DNA from: Levilactobacillus angrenensis
GTDB lineage: Bacteria > Bacillota > Bacilli > Lactobacillales > Lactobacillaceae
Length of the DNA: 64,000 nucleotides
Assembly: GCF_003946085.1 (NCBI RefSeq)
Contig: NZ_RHOB01000004.1
Span: forward strand, 108,096-172,095
Direction: 5' to 3'
Shown: one piece after another, positions 52,481 to 60,564 of the stretch
Numbering within the stretch: the stretch's first letter is position 1
How the letters are laid out: every line of letters starts with the position of its first letter
Made by a program: the position numbers and the translations under genes
Notes under the pieces: model-generated
Told to the model about the DNA's origin: nothing
The model's input: only the letters and a program-made list of their open reading frames with translations
Databases searched by the model: none

Positions 52481-52871
52481 AAAGAGATTGAAAGTAGCAT
52501 TGACGCGGTAATTCCCGGAATGTCAGTGTTCTGTCCACTAAAATTGGCTACTACATGGGGCTAAGCCAATTTCTACTGGCAAGCATTCCTGTAGCCGAGA
52601 GTCCGCCAAATATGGGTTCAGCCGTGGGAGTTGTCTTAGCGGCGCGGTTCATGCCGCTTAGACAACTGGCGTCTTTGAGACGTGATTTCTGGCTCAAAGC
52701 GAGGCCGAGACCGCTTCTTAGGCTCGGTCCGGTCCGCCCACCGCGTTCCAAACCATAGTTGGCGGACGGTAGGCGGCCAGTACACGCTACGAGGCTGTAA
52801 ACGACTAATTTTTACACCATAAGTCGTGCGGTGACAATGTTTCTAGCCGATTTTCATCTTTCAACTTTCAG
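52481..52871 (-). mobile_element. MITE-like structured repeat, complete short copy (copy E)
   Basis: A 391-bp copy in reverse orientation. Its right end CTTTCAACTTTCAG (52858-52871) matches the terminal repeat at 13 of 14, and the left end is AAAGAGATTGAAAG (52481-52494). It is flanked on both sides by TTAGTAA (52474-52480 and 52872-52878), an exact 7-bp direct repeat. It has the GTTGTCTTAGCGGC / GCCGCTTAGACAAC hairpin and GGCCGAGACCGCTTCTTAGG, but lacks the second closed domain of copy A. It fills the gap between mnmM and the GT2 gene. Confidence 0.88.
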
Positions 52872-52887
52872 TTAGTAACTATAGCAG

Positions 52888-54213
52888 CTACTTTTTCTGT
52901 AGCGACTTGCGTTTAGGACTGACCCAGGTACCGGAGCCAAAGCCCAAAATCGTCTTCAGTGCCGGAATGAAGGTCATCACCACCGTTAGCGGATTGACCA
53001 TCCAGTAAAACAGCATGTATAGCGGCGCAAACAGCATGTATTTCAATTTGATGCCGTGATGGTCCAACAACAGTGCCGCCAGTAGTTGCATGAAGCCGGC
53101 GAATAGTTCAAAGGTCACAAAAATAAAGGAAATCACGATACCGTGAATGACGCGTTCAAAATCGCCGGTCACCAAAAAGTAGCCCATCGTCGCCAGAAAG
53201 GCAATCGAGGTGAGTGTGAAGAAAAAAGACCAGATAATCGACAAGGTGGAATCCACAAACATGGAAATCTGATAGCGATGTTCGATGGGATGCAGTAAAA
53301 ACTTCTTAATATTGGTCAGCCAAACCTCGGTGCCCCCCTGCGCCCAACGTTTCCGCTGCTTGTAGAGGTCGCGCAACGTTTCTGGGACGTTCATGTGAAA
53401 GATGACGTTGGGCGCAAACCGCGGCACGGCACCAATCATCTGGTGATCCCAGGCAATGCTGATGTCTTCAGTAGCGCGATTTTGCCGAAAACCACCGACG
53501 TCGATCAAAAAATCCTTCTTGTAGAGCGTGTTGGCTCCGCTGTAAGCGTACATGGAGTCGTTGATGGCGGTCTGGCTACGTTTGATAACGCCGACAATGC
53601 TGGTGAATTCGACCGTCTGCGATTTGCCCAAGAGACTGGAGCGGTTCTGCACGTCCATATTGGCGGTCACCGCCGACGTGTTCATGTCACGGTCCCGCAT
53701 GAAGAAATTCATATACTTCATCAAGGCGTCCGGCTCGGGAATCGTATCGGCATCGTTACTGAGGATATACTCGCCCTTGGCAAAGTACATGCCGATATTG
53801 AATGCGTGGGCCTTGCCCTTATTTTTCAGGATTTCTACCGTCCGCAGCCGCGGATATTTCTGCTGTAAGCGCGTGATGATGGCGCCGGTATCGTCGGTCG
53901 ACCCATCGTTCATGACCAATATCTCAAAATTGCTGTAGTTCAGTTGCTCAAACAAGTAGGTGATGGTTTCTTCAATCATGACTTCTTCGTTATGAGCCGG
54001 AATCATAATGGTAATCATCGGCTGCTGGTCGGCCGGAATCTCGTGCCAATCGGTGTCACGCTTGTTGGTCTTCAAAAAGCGGTACGACAGCGCCCCCGCA
54101 AACCAAAAAAACGAACCAATGACCGGATACAAACACAGAATCAGCAGGAAAATATTTCCCACCGTCTGGCCCCAGGTGGCTTTTAAAATACTATCAATAA
54201 AAACGTTGAACAT
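52888..54213 (-). CDS. Processive family 2 glycosyltransferase (PgaC/BcsA-like)
   Basis: A 441-residue membrane glycosyltransferase. Two N-terminal TM segments flank a cytoplasmic GT2 domain with MNDGSTDD (about 102), the DxD site SNDADTIPEPDAL (about 153), catalytic RATEDISIAWD (about 243) and QxxRW in KQRKRWAQGG (about 286), then about four C-terminal TM segments. It is the class that makes and exports beta-linked glycans such as PNAG or cellulose. It is last in an EAL-small membrane-GT2 operon, 9 bp from the small protein. The polymer is unknown. Confidence 0.9.
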   Translation of the reverse strand: MFNVFIDSILKATWGQTVGNIFLLILCLYPVIGSFFWFAGALSYRFLKTNKRDTDWHEIPADQQPMITIMIPAHNEEVMIEETITYLFEQLNYSNFEILVMNDGSTDDTGAIITRLQQKYPRLRTVEILKNKGKAHAFNIGMYFAKGEYILSNDADTIPEPDALMKYMNFFMRDRDMNTSAVTANMDVQNRSSLLGKSQTVEFTSIVGVIKRSQTAINDSMYAYSGANTLYKKDFLIDVGGFRQNRATEDISIAWDHQMIGAVPRFAPNVIFHMNVPETLRDLYKQRKRWAQGGTEVWLTNIKKFLLHPIEHRYQISMFVDSTLSIIWSFFFTLTSIAFLATMGYFLVTGDFERVIHGIVISFIFVTFELFAGFMQLLAALLLDHHGIKLKYMLFAPLYMLFYWMVNPLTVVMTFIPALKTILGFGSGTWVSPKRKSLQKK

Positions 54214-54222
54214 GTTAGCCCC

Positions 54223-54732
54223 CTATTTGTCATCCAAGTCATTCAAATCATGTTTCCGGTATAAATTCTGAATCTGATCCGTATCGAGATTTTGTTCCGG
54301 CTTGACCTGATACGTCCGAACATTGTGCCGAAAGTCTTCATCACCGAAGCGGTCGTCCATGAACTTTTCGAGTTCAGTCTCCCGTTTCTTTTGGTTGATG
54401 GGATTAAACGTCGGCCACTGCTCCACGACGCGGTCACGCTTGCGGTTTTGAATGATGGTCATCCCCACCGCAAACAGTGAGACCATGACAAACGCAAACA
54501 GCAGTAAGATGCCAATGAATTTGATCTCAAAAATACCCTCTTGATACGACCACAGATGGGGCACACGCGGATCATAGACGGCCCAAAATGCTGTGACCGT
54601 GATCACGACTGGAATCACCACACAGATCCAACCGAAGATGGCGACCAGCGTTTGCCAAATTTTTTTGCCCCAGTGGCCTTTTTCAAAGTATTCATCGGTA
54701 TACAATTGCTGTTTCGTGTTCTTTTTGGCCAT
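54223..54732 (-). CDS. Small membrane protein of the glycan synthase operon (PgaD-like position)
   Basis: A 169-residue protein with two membrane segments (about 27-50 IWQTLVAIFGWICVVIPVVI, and 72-97) and a polar, highly charged C-terminus containing KFMDDRFGDEDFRH. PgaD-like accessory proteins of PNAG synthases have the same plan, but I see no strong sequence match. Its ATG overlaps the EAL gene stop (TAATG), so translation is coupled. I infer it partners the GT2 synthase. Confidence 0.75.
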   Translation of the reverse strand: MAKKNTKQQLYTDEYFEKGHWGKKIWQTLVAIFGWICVVIPVVITVTAFWAVYDPRVPHLWSYQEGIFEIKFIGILLLFAFVMVSLFAVGMTIIQNRKRDRVVEQWPTFNPINQKKRETELEKFMDDRFGDEDFRHNVRTYQVKPEQNLDTDQIQNLYRKHDLNDLDDK

Positions 54733-55535
54733 TAATGCCGTGCCTCCTGTGGGTTCATGGGCCGGCCAAAGCGATACCCTTGCCGCACCCGAATCTTTAA
54801 CTGTTCTGCTAATTGCTCGTCGGCCTCATTTTCCACGCCCATGAGGATCAGTTGAATGTCGTTGTCTTGCGAGAGCTTGTTCCAAAATTGGAGGTTGAGG
54901 TCCAGCCACACCGATGGGTCCTCCTTGCGAAAGCTGCGCATGGAACATTTCAGCGAATCCACTTCCGGTAAGAGCCATTCCACGCTTTTTAAATTAGCCA
55001 GCGTTGACCCGACGTTGTCGACGTCAAACCGCATGCCGTACGACCGGGCCTCGCGAATGCGCCGACTCAGCAGGCGCTTGTTGATGTGGTCTTGATGATT
55101 GGCCGTGTACTCCACCGCCAACGACATCGGTGTGATTTTAGAGATTGCCCAGCGCACAAAGTAACGAAAGTCCGGGCTGACGATTTGGTCGTATTCCAGG
55201 TTGATGGACAACGTGATGGGTTCCGTGGGCAATGACTTGAACGTATCTTCCAGTAAAAAAATCACCCGTTGCAAGGGTAAGGAATCTAACTGTTGCGGTA
55301 GCGACCAAGAACCATCGGCGTTGTGCTGCCGGAGAAGACATTCGTACCCGGTGGTGTGGCCGCGAAAGTCGACTTGTTTTTGGATGAAGTAGCGTAATTC
55401 AATCTCATGGTTTTCCAGATAGTTGTTGGCACTTTTACGGGAATACCAAAAATAAATGGCAATGGTCGCAATCAAAACGACCACGGCCACGCCGGTAATT
55501 CCTAACAACACCGCTTCCAGTTGCGCTAACGACAT
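54732..55535 (-). CDS. Membrane-anchored EAL-domain protein with altered active site
   Basis: A 267-residue protein with one N-terminal TM segment (about 8-30) and an EAL domain. The EAL-like motif is YECLLR (about 61), the Asn and Glu metal ligands lie in LSINLEY and LAVEYTAN, Lys in VDSLKCSM, and Gln in RQGYRFGRP. DDFGTG is replaced by DVDNVGS and EGVE by MGVEN, so the second Asp and one Glu are lost. It may bind cyclic di-GMP without cleaving it. First in the operon with the membrane protein and GT2 enzyme. Confidence 0.85.
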   Translation of the reverse strand: MSLAQLEAVLLGITGVAVVVLIATIAIYFWYSRKSANNYLENHEIELRYFIQKQVDFRGHTTGYECLLRQHNADGSWSLPQQLDSLPLQRVIFLLEDTFKSLPTEPITLSINLEYDQIVSPDFRYFVRWAISKITPMSLAVEYTANHQDHINKRLLSRRIREARSYGMRFDVDNVGSTLANLKSVEWLLPEVDSLKCSMRSFRKEDPSVWLDLNLQFWNKLSQDNDIQLILMGVENEADEQLAEQLKIRVRQGYRFGRPMNPQEARH

Positions 55536-55909
55536 TTTTCATTTCCACTCCATCCGTATACTTAACACCCCTAATTTTAATATTTGACGGGGGAATTTCA
55601 AGCGATTCACTTAGGGGGTGTCACAACTTGTAGAAATTGGGTGAGACATCCCGCCTAGCAATCAACCAAGGTTGGCGTCAAAATAACGACCGGCCAATGT
55701 TAGGAGCCAGTAACGGATTCGTTACCCTCGCGGCAAGCTAGGGTCCCACATAAATTGTCCACTAAGCAATTCATGGTTTAAAATATTATTCCATTTATTA
55801 AAATGTGAGGAGAATTTCGTTGACAGTTTGTGTGGTTTTCCAAATACACTAACATTACCCCTAAATTCCCCCTTTTCCGCAGTGCTATACTTTAAAAGGA
55901 GGTGAAATT
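55536..55909. other. Intergenic region before the small secreted proteins
   Basis: No gene. TTGACA (55819-55824) followed about 17 bp later by AATACA, and TATACT at 55886-55891, are possible promoter parts for the gene at 55910. Nothing else is recognised. Confidence 0.4.
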
Positions 55910-56197
55910 ATGAACCGATTTGTTACCGGAAGCATTGCGTTGACCAGCCTTTCTTTGGCACTACTTTGTACCCCCACTTCAGCTCAAGCATCATCCTGGC
56001 ACACCTCGGCTATTCCAGCCAAGCTGCGGGGTCGTTGGTACGCTCGCAACAATCATAGCCAAGGCGTTCGTATTCACAAACACACAATCCGTTACAGTGG
56101 TGAAAAAAGCACGCGGGTAAAATGGCGCTACGTTGGCCACAAGTCCTATCGTTTCAAAAGTACCCATTCATCTGATCTTATTCATTTGAAGTATTAA
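55910..56197 (+). CDS. Small secreted protein with LRGxW motif
   Basis: A 95-residue exported protein: signal peptide with hydrophobic core at about 8-22 and likely cleavage after AQA, then a very basic mature part (SAIPAKLRGRWYARNNHS, KHTIRYSG, KSYRFKSTHS). The segment AKLRGRW matches KALRGNW of the next gene, so the two are distant paralogues. AAAGGAGG precedes the ATG. Function not known. Confidence 0.75.
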   Translation: MNRFVTGSIALTSLSLALLCTPTSAQASSWHTSAIPAKLRGRWYARNNHSQGVRIHKHTIRYSGEKSTRVKWRYVGHKSYRFKSTHSSDLIHLKY

Positions 56198-56345
56198 AAT
56201 CACCATAAGATCACTATGAACTCGTTCTGGCATAGTTACTATCGCTAGATTGTTTAGAAACGAACGATCATTTCAGATCCCAGAACAGGTAAGTTATTAA
56301 GATTACTATCATTATTTTTAACGAACATGAATTGGAGATAAGAAC

Positions 56346-56774
56346 ATGAAAAAGAACATCTTGATGATTGGTCTAGCAATGGTCTCGCTTGACTTAGGAC
56401 TGTCTGCTGCCCCCACTACGGCTAATGCAAAAGTTTACTCAACCTTGCCCAAAGCCTTACGTGGAAACTGGAAAAAACATCTCAGTTGGGAACATATCAA
56501 CGGGAAGACTTGGGAGCATGCCTATACTTACGTCGGTTATAAGTATAGCTTTTGGACGGGAATGACTCAATCTGATACATACCCGGAAACAGTTCGCTAT
56601 GTTATAGGCAAAGGACATGGTGTTTATAAAGTCCATACAAAAACAACCATAGGTGGAACCCAATACCATGTCGATACGATGAAACGTACAAAGAAATCAC
56701 TTCGACTCACCAGCTATTGGGGTGGGAAGAAATCATCAGCCCTTTATACTAGCCATCACAAAGCTATCGAATAG
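56346..56774 (+). CDS. Secreted protein with LRGxW motif
   Basis: A 142-residue exported protein. The signal peptide ends near NAKVYS (about 28). The mature part begins STLPKALRGNWKK and is Tyr/Trp/Lys-rich (YTYVGYKYSFWTG, TSYWGGKKSSALYTSHH). It has the same design as the smaller gene upstream and resembles the many small Lactobacillus extracellular proteins of unknown function. GGAGATAAG precedes the ATG; a terminator follows. Confidence 0.78.
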   Translation: MKKNILMIGLAMVSLDLGLSAAPTTANAKVYSTLPKALRGNWKKHLSWEHINGKTWEHAYTYVGYKYSFWTGMTQSDTYPETVRYVIGKGHGVYKVHTKTTIGGTQYHVDTMKRTKKSLRLTSYWGGKKSSALYTSHHKAIE

Positions 56775-56781
56775 TTTCTCC

Positions 56782-56807
56782 AAGAGGATATCGCTTCCTC
56801 TTTTTTT
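56782..56807 (+). terminator. Rho-independent terminator
   Basis: AAGAGG / CCTCTT stem with an 8-nt loop and a long T run, just past the 56346 gene. Confidence 0.85.
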
Positions 56808-56943
56808 ATTTTCATGATTAAATTCCCATACCAAAAAGCCGATTATACAGCAAATAGCGAACGATTGACTTCTTAAATATATTCAATCAAATTCATGTAT
56901 TGATGTAGCAGCAATCTATAGGCTCTATTTATGATAAATCCCC

Positions 56944-57177
56944 TTAAAAAAACGGTATAATTTTATATTCAGGGAAATCATCTTTCTTACTCATTTCATC
57001 AAGAACCATATTTATTCCTTCACGAAACGATTTTGGATAACCATCAATATAGTTATCCAAAAATTTTAACCCATGGTGTTTTCGACTCCATAATACATGT
57101 CCCTTCTTTCCCTCCTCTGCTTGATATAAATAATCAACAATATTGCCATCATCTGATTGAAGCCAAAGACTAATCAT
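56944..57177 (-). CDS. Hypothetical small protein (low GC)
   Basis: A 77-residue soluble protein (LYQAEEGKKGHVLWSRKHHG, then DGYPKSFREGINMVLDEM). GGGAGGG lies upstream of ATG, so it is well set for translation. It follows another small ORF by 18 bp; both have clearly lower GC than the surroundings, hinting at acquisition. The acidic second gene of a two-gene pair could be an antitoxin or immunity protein, but nothing in the sequence proves it. Confidence 0.6.
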   Translation of the reverse strand: MISLWLQSDDGNIVDYLYQAEEGKKGHVLWSRKHHGLKFLDNYIDGYPKSFREGINMVLDEMSKKDDFPEYKIIPFF

Positions 57178-57195
57178 GAAGCCGTCCCTCCCTCT

Positions 57196-57450
57196 TTAAT
57201 TTTTCAACGTATATACTTTATTTGTCTTTGCGAGAGCAATATTGTATGGCAAATTATCGCTTTTCATGATGATTGACTCAAATAACTCATGGCTAAGCAT
57301 GACAATATCAGAACGATTAATCATTTTCTTGTTCTTACCAGAAAGATGTATCCAAGATTGTGCCATATTGTAATTTGGATAAAATTTTCTAGTCACTTTT
57401 TTGGGCTGTTTAGAAGTGAGGTCAAAAAAATCGCCGAACTCCTTGTGCAA
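57196..57450 (-). CDS. Hypothetical small protein, probably 5'-truncated
   Basis: An open frame of 84 codons. Its first 15 codons run through a terminator hairpin and its U run, so they are not a natural N-terminus; the frame's first codon is TTG, and the first ATG is at 57366 without a ribosome binding site. The body is basic: KVTRKFYPNYNMAQSWIHLS, then SDIVMLSHELFESIIM and YNIALAKTNKVYTLKN. I think it is the C-terminal part of a larger gene, perhaps a nuclease-type toxin, but cannot name the family. Confidence 0.45.
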   Translation of the reverse strand: MHKEFGDFFDLTSKQPKKVTRKFYPNYNMAQSWIHLSGKNKKMINRSDIVMLSHELFESIIMKSDNLPYNIALAKTNKVYTLKN

Positions 57451-57464
57451 GAAGGAGTTCGGCG
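57428..57464 (-). terminator. Terminator, probably of mecA
   Basis: A near-perfect hairpin CGCCGAACTCCTT / AAGGAGTTCGGCG with a short loop, followed on the minus strand by seven U. It lies 140 bp past the mecA stop and overlaps the start of the 57196 frame. Confidence 0.8.
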
Positions 57465-57601
57465 TAAAAGAAACAATATTTAGATGAATAACGTAACTTT
57501 TTGATTGTCTGGTACTTTTTCCAGGAAAAATCAGAAATCATAGGAAACCATTAGCTCAAGAATGCTGATATACCGGCATTTTTATTTCCTATCAGTTCCG
57601 A

Positions 57602-58330
57602 TTAATCACTCAAAAAGTGAAACCGCGTCAGCTCAAGTGCAGAGTGTTCCATAATCAACTGCCCATGTTCTGCCAACACGTCTGGTGCCACCTTGGTCCG
57701 TTCAGCGTATTCGTACGCCACGGCCAGTTCGTCCTTGATCGATTCAAAAGAAGACTCGTTGGTGAAGAAAATCAATTCCAGATAGTAATCATGATTGTAA
57801 AGATACAGGTTTGACGCTGCATTTTCTAAACGTAAAACGCGAGCAACACTGATCATGTCTTCAAATGAATGTAGCTTCACGACCCGCGTTGTCGTTGGCT
57901 GACCCTTGTCGTTCAAGTAATCTTCAATATCATTGGAATCGCTGGTTGTCGACGTCTGCAGGTGTTTCATATACTCCTGTGGGTCATCCGTTTCCATCAA
58001 GCGTTCCTTAATTTGATCCGACACTTGATCGGGGTGAGCACTATCGACACTAGCGTCGCCCTGGTTGTCGTCAGTCGAGGCATCATCCTCGTCTGTATTC
58101 TTACTGATAAACAACTCCAGACCGTTACGGTTCGGCAAAACTTGGAAGGTTACCGCGTCGTTGTCTTGGAATTGGTGATCAACGTCGACTTCCTCCAAAA
58201 TGCTATAGAAGAAGCCTTCGATTTGTTTGTGGTTACCGAGCAGGTCTAAAACCGTAATGCCGCGTTCACTCAAGTCGTCATTACCAATAACCACCCGAAT
58301 CGTGTTTTCATTGATTCGTTCCATTTCCAT
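57602..58330 (-). CDS. mecA: Adaptor protein MecA
   Basis: A 242-residue ClpC adaptor that delivers ComK-like and other proteins for degradation. The N-terminal substrate-binding domain (MERINENTIRVVIGNDDLSE, GITVLDLLGNHKQIEGFF) and C-terminal ClpC-binding domain (VVKLHSFEDMISVARVL, LELIFFTNESSFESIKDEL) are joined by a long acidic linker (about 80-125). I choose ATG 58330 with AAAGGGG upstream. It lies next to spx, as in other Firmicutes, and both are part of ClpXP/ClpCP regulation. Confidence 0.95.
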   Translation of the reverse strand: MEMERINENTIRVVIGNDDLSERGITVLDLLGNHKQIEGFFYSILEEVDVDHQFQDNDAVTFQVLPNRNGLELFISKNTDEDDASTDDNQGDASVDSAHPDQVSDQIKERLMETDDPQEYMKHLQTSTTSDSNDIEDYLNDKGQPTTTRVVKLHSFEDMISVARVLRLENAASNLYLYNHDYYLELIFFTNESSFESIKDELAVAYEYAERTKVAPDVLAEHGQLIMEHSALELTRFHFLSD

Positions 58331-58415
58331 GAATAACACCCCTTTCTCGTGGGTTTTGGGTATTGTCCTTGATACTCATTTTAGTCTATTTTACCGGCTT
58401 GTAAAGTCATCATAC

Positions 58416-58460
58416 CAAAAAACCGGACTGCAAGTAACATTTTCTCACAAATCCGGTCAG
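58416..58460 (-). terminator. Terminator after spx
   Basis: Minus-strand GACCGGA / TCCGGTTTTTT stem, 17 bp past the spx stop. Confidence 0.75.
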
Positions 58461-58476
58461 ATGCAACTAATTAAGC

Positions 58477-58884
58477 TCAATTTGCGCCATTTACGAGTCG
58501 CTGGGCGCGTTGGAGTTCTAATGCGCGGACTTGCCGGGGCAAGAAACGCCGAATCTCTTCTTCGTTGAAACCCACTTGTAGGCGTTTGTCGTCGACCATG
58601 ATAGGCCGCCGCAAGATGCCGGGGTGCGTTTGAATTAATTTGTATAAGTCACGGAGTGGTAAATCATCGAGGTCCACGGTCAATTCCTGGTAGACCCGGG
58701 AACGCGTCGACACGATTTCTTCCGTGCCATCTTCGGTCAAACGTAAAATGGATTTGATTTCGTCGATCGTCAAGGGTTCGGAGAAGATATTTTGTTCACG
58801 GTACGCAATACCATGTTCTTCGAACCACAGACGGGCTTTGCGACAAGAGGTACAACTTGGTGAGGTGTAAAGCGTAACAGTCAT
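58477..58884 (-). CDS. spx: Regulatory protein Spx
   Basis: A 135-residue ArsC-fold regulator that binds the RNA polymerase alpha subunit under disulfide stress. The redox switch CTSC is in [20 protein letters not shown] (5-24 area), with RSRVYQEL and the conserved [13 protein letters not shown] at the end. I choose ATG 58884 with GAAGGAGG upstream. ClpXP degrades Spx, which fits the neighbouring mecA. Confidence 0.95.
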   Translation of the reverse strand: MTVTLYTSPSCTSCRKARLWFEEHGIAYREQNIFSEPLTIDEIKSILRLTEDGTEEIVSTRSRVYQELTVDLDDLPLRDLYKLIQTHPGILRRPIMVDDKRLQVGFNEEEIRRFLPRQVRALELQRAQRLVNGAN

Positions 58885-59087
58885 ATTCTTTTCCTCCTTC
58901 ACGGTCAATAGATTTGTTTGATTAGCTCTATTATACAGAATTTATGAGAAAAAGAAAGACTTTTCTTAAAAATATTTAATTCACAATTTTACCCCATTTG
59001 CCTATTATTGCATTAATTCATTGCCAATAAACACCATTTCGGTAATTAATCGGTTTTAAGCAATTAATATTTCTCGAATAAAAATCA

Positions 59088-59828
59088 TTAGATATCATAA
59101 ATAGTACCTGCTGAAACAACACTGACCTTAGTCGCACTGCCCGCAGCGACCTGGGCTTCACGTCCCAGCTGGGTCAAATCCCCCGTTTGTGGTAAATGCG
59201 TCAGCAATAAGCGTTTGACCCCGGCCTGCTTGGCTAATTGTCCCGCCTGCGTAGAGGTCAGATGCCAAGCCGGTCCTTGATGGTCAGCGTAGAAGTTGGT
59301 ATCTGCCAACAAGACATCCACTCCCGTCGCCCATTCAGCCAGGCCGGCAAACGCGGCTGTATCAGCGGTAAAGGCCAACGTCGCCCCCGTGGCCGTCTCA
59401 GTAATACGCGGGGCATAGGCGGGCACGGGATGATGCGTTGGCAAAAAGTCAATGGTAAATGGTCCCAATTGCAGGGGCTTAGCCGGATCATAAGCCTGAC
59501 CAACTGTGGCATTCGGCCAAGTCAAGGCCCCAAAATTCAACGGATCGGCGGTGTGCCCATAAATCGGCAAGACCGGTTCGGCCCGTTTCCCCGCCTTCAA
59601 CTGCCACAAGTATTGCAAAACACCGACGTCAGCCGTGTGGTCGTGATGATAATGAGTCAGTAACACCGCATTCAATTGCAAGGGGTCTAAGACCTTCTCT
59701 AAGGCCAGCAGCGCCCCACTCCCACAATCGACCAGCAAATGGTAATCCCCGCTAGTCAGCAGGTAACTACTGGTCCCTACGCCATTGTGGGGATAACCCC
59801 CGTAACACCCCAACACAGTTAATTTCAC
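59088..59828 (-). CDS. MBL-fold metallo-hydrolase, RNase Z-like
   Basis: A protein of about 246 residues with a metallo-beta-lactamase fold. The metal motif HYHHDHTADVGVLQYLW is near 62; TADTAAFAG and LLLTHLPQTGDL supply further ligands. The start is KLTVLGCYGGYPHNGVGTSSY. Members of this YhfI/ElaC-like group act as phosphodiesterases or nucleases; the substrate is open. Start GTG 59828 has AAAGGA upstream. Confidence 0.88.
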   Translation of the reverse strand: MKLTVLGCYGGYPHNGVGTSSYLLTSGDYHLLVDCGSGALLALEKVLDPLQLNAVLLTHYHHDHTADVGVLQYLWQLKAGKRAEPVLPIYGHTADPLNFGALTWPNATVGQAYDPAKPLQLGPFTIDFLPTHHPVPAYAPRITETATGATLAFTADTAAFAGLAEWATGVDVLLADTNFYADHQGPAWHLTSTQAGQLAKQAGVKRLLLTHLPQTGDLTQLGREAQVAAGSATKVSVVSAGTIYDI

Positions 59829-59952
59829 AAGAATCATCCTTTCCTAAACGGTTTATCTTCAGTTTAGCGCGACCATTCAAAAGTGTAAACGTTTCGCTTT
59901 TTTTCAGAAGAACCTTATAATAAAGGTAACAAACTAGTCAGGAGGGATGAGC

Positions 59953-60450
59953 ATGCTTCATGAATTAGCAACAACTTTTGGTAGTAAAGACCTGCTAGAC
60001 CAGATCATCGCGGAGAATCCCGACCGGAAAATGATTCTCATGGCGGGGTCCGACGCCGATGAAGGCCTGCAGCTGGTCGATGTTTCGGGTCAACCGACCG
60101 TTTTCAATGGTGGCCTGACGTATCGCGTCCAACTCCACCAAGGGTCGACTGAGTGGCAAGGCTTCTTCAGCTTCAAATACTTCACGTTTGATCAAGACAC
60201 GGCGAAGGTCTTTGATGCCAAGGCCAACCGCTTGGCTAGTAACGGTCTCCCGAGTGGTATGACCGCAATGTACGTGTTAACCAAGGCAAAGAACGCCAAC
60301 GAGTACGTCCTGCTCACCATTTGGTCGGATAGTGATGCCTACGCACTGTGGCGGCACTCACCGGCATTCACGCCGTTCGATCCGTACGCCGTCAGCGCCA
60401 ATCATTTCCACAGCGCGTCATATCACCAAGTGACGGCCGACGAAAAATAA
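59953..60450 (+). CDS. HmoB-like antibiotic biosynthesis monooxygenase domain protein
   Basis: A protein of about 165 residues. The C-terminal half (about 60-160) is an ABM ferredoxin-like fold: GFFSFKYFTFDQDTAKVFDA, LPSGMTAMYVL, YVLLTIWSDSDAYALWRHSP and NHFHSASYHQV. Length and layout match HmoB/YhgC and staphylococcal TRAP; HmoB binds or breaks down heme in Bacillus. Whether it does so here is unproven. ATG 59953 is chosen, 7 nt after GGAGG. Confidence 0.78.
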   Translation: MLHELATTFGSKDLLDQIIAENPDRKMILMAGSDADEGLQLVDVSGQPTVFNGGLTYRVQLHQGSTEWQGFFSFKYFTFDQDTAKVFDAKANRLASNGLPSGMTAMYVLTKAKNANEYVLLTIWSDSDAYALWRHSPAFTPFDPYAVSANHFHSASYHQVTADEK

Positions 60451-60460
60451 TTGTACCCGT

Positions 60461-60490
60461 AGCTGGAACGTTATTGTTCCGGCTTTTTTC
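60461..60490 (+). terminator. Rho-independent terminator
   Basis: GCTGGAAC / GTTCCGGC stem with a 6-nt loop and six T, just past the HmoB-like gene. Confidence 0.9.
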
Positions 60491-60564
60491 TTGCCCACAA
60501 CGGTTTCGTCAGGGCGACATTCGCGGTACAATGGGCGTATTCTGTTTAGAAAGGTCGTGGTGAC

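Noticed and set aside
59881..59900. Possible cre site TGTAAACGTTTCGC
   Set aside because: Two mismatches at the conserved end and no clear promoter context; too weak to list.
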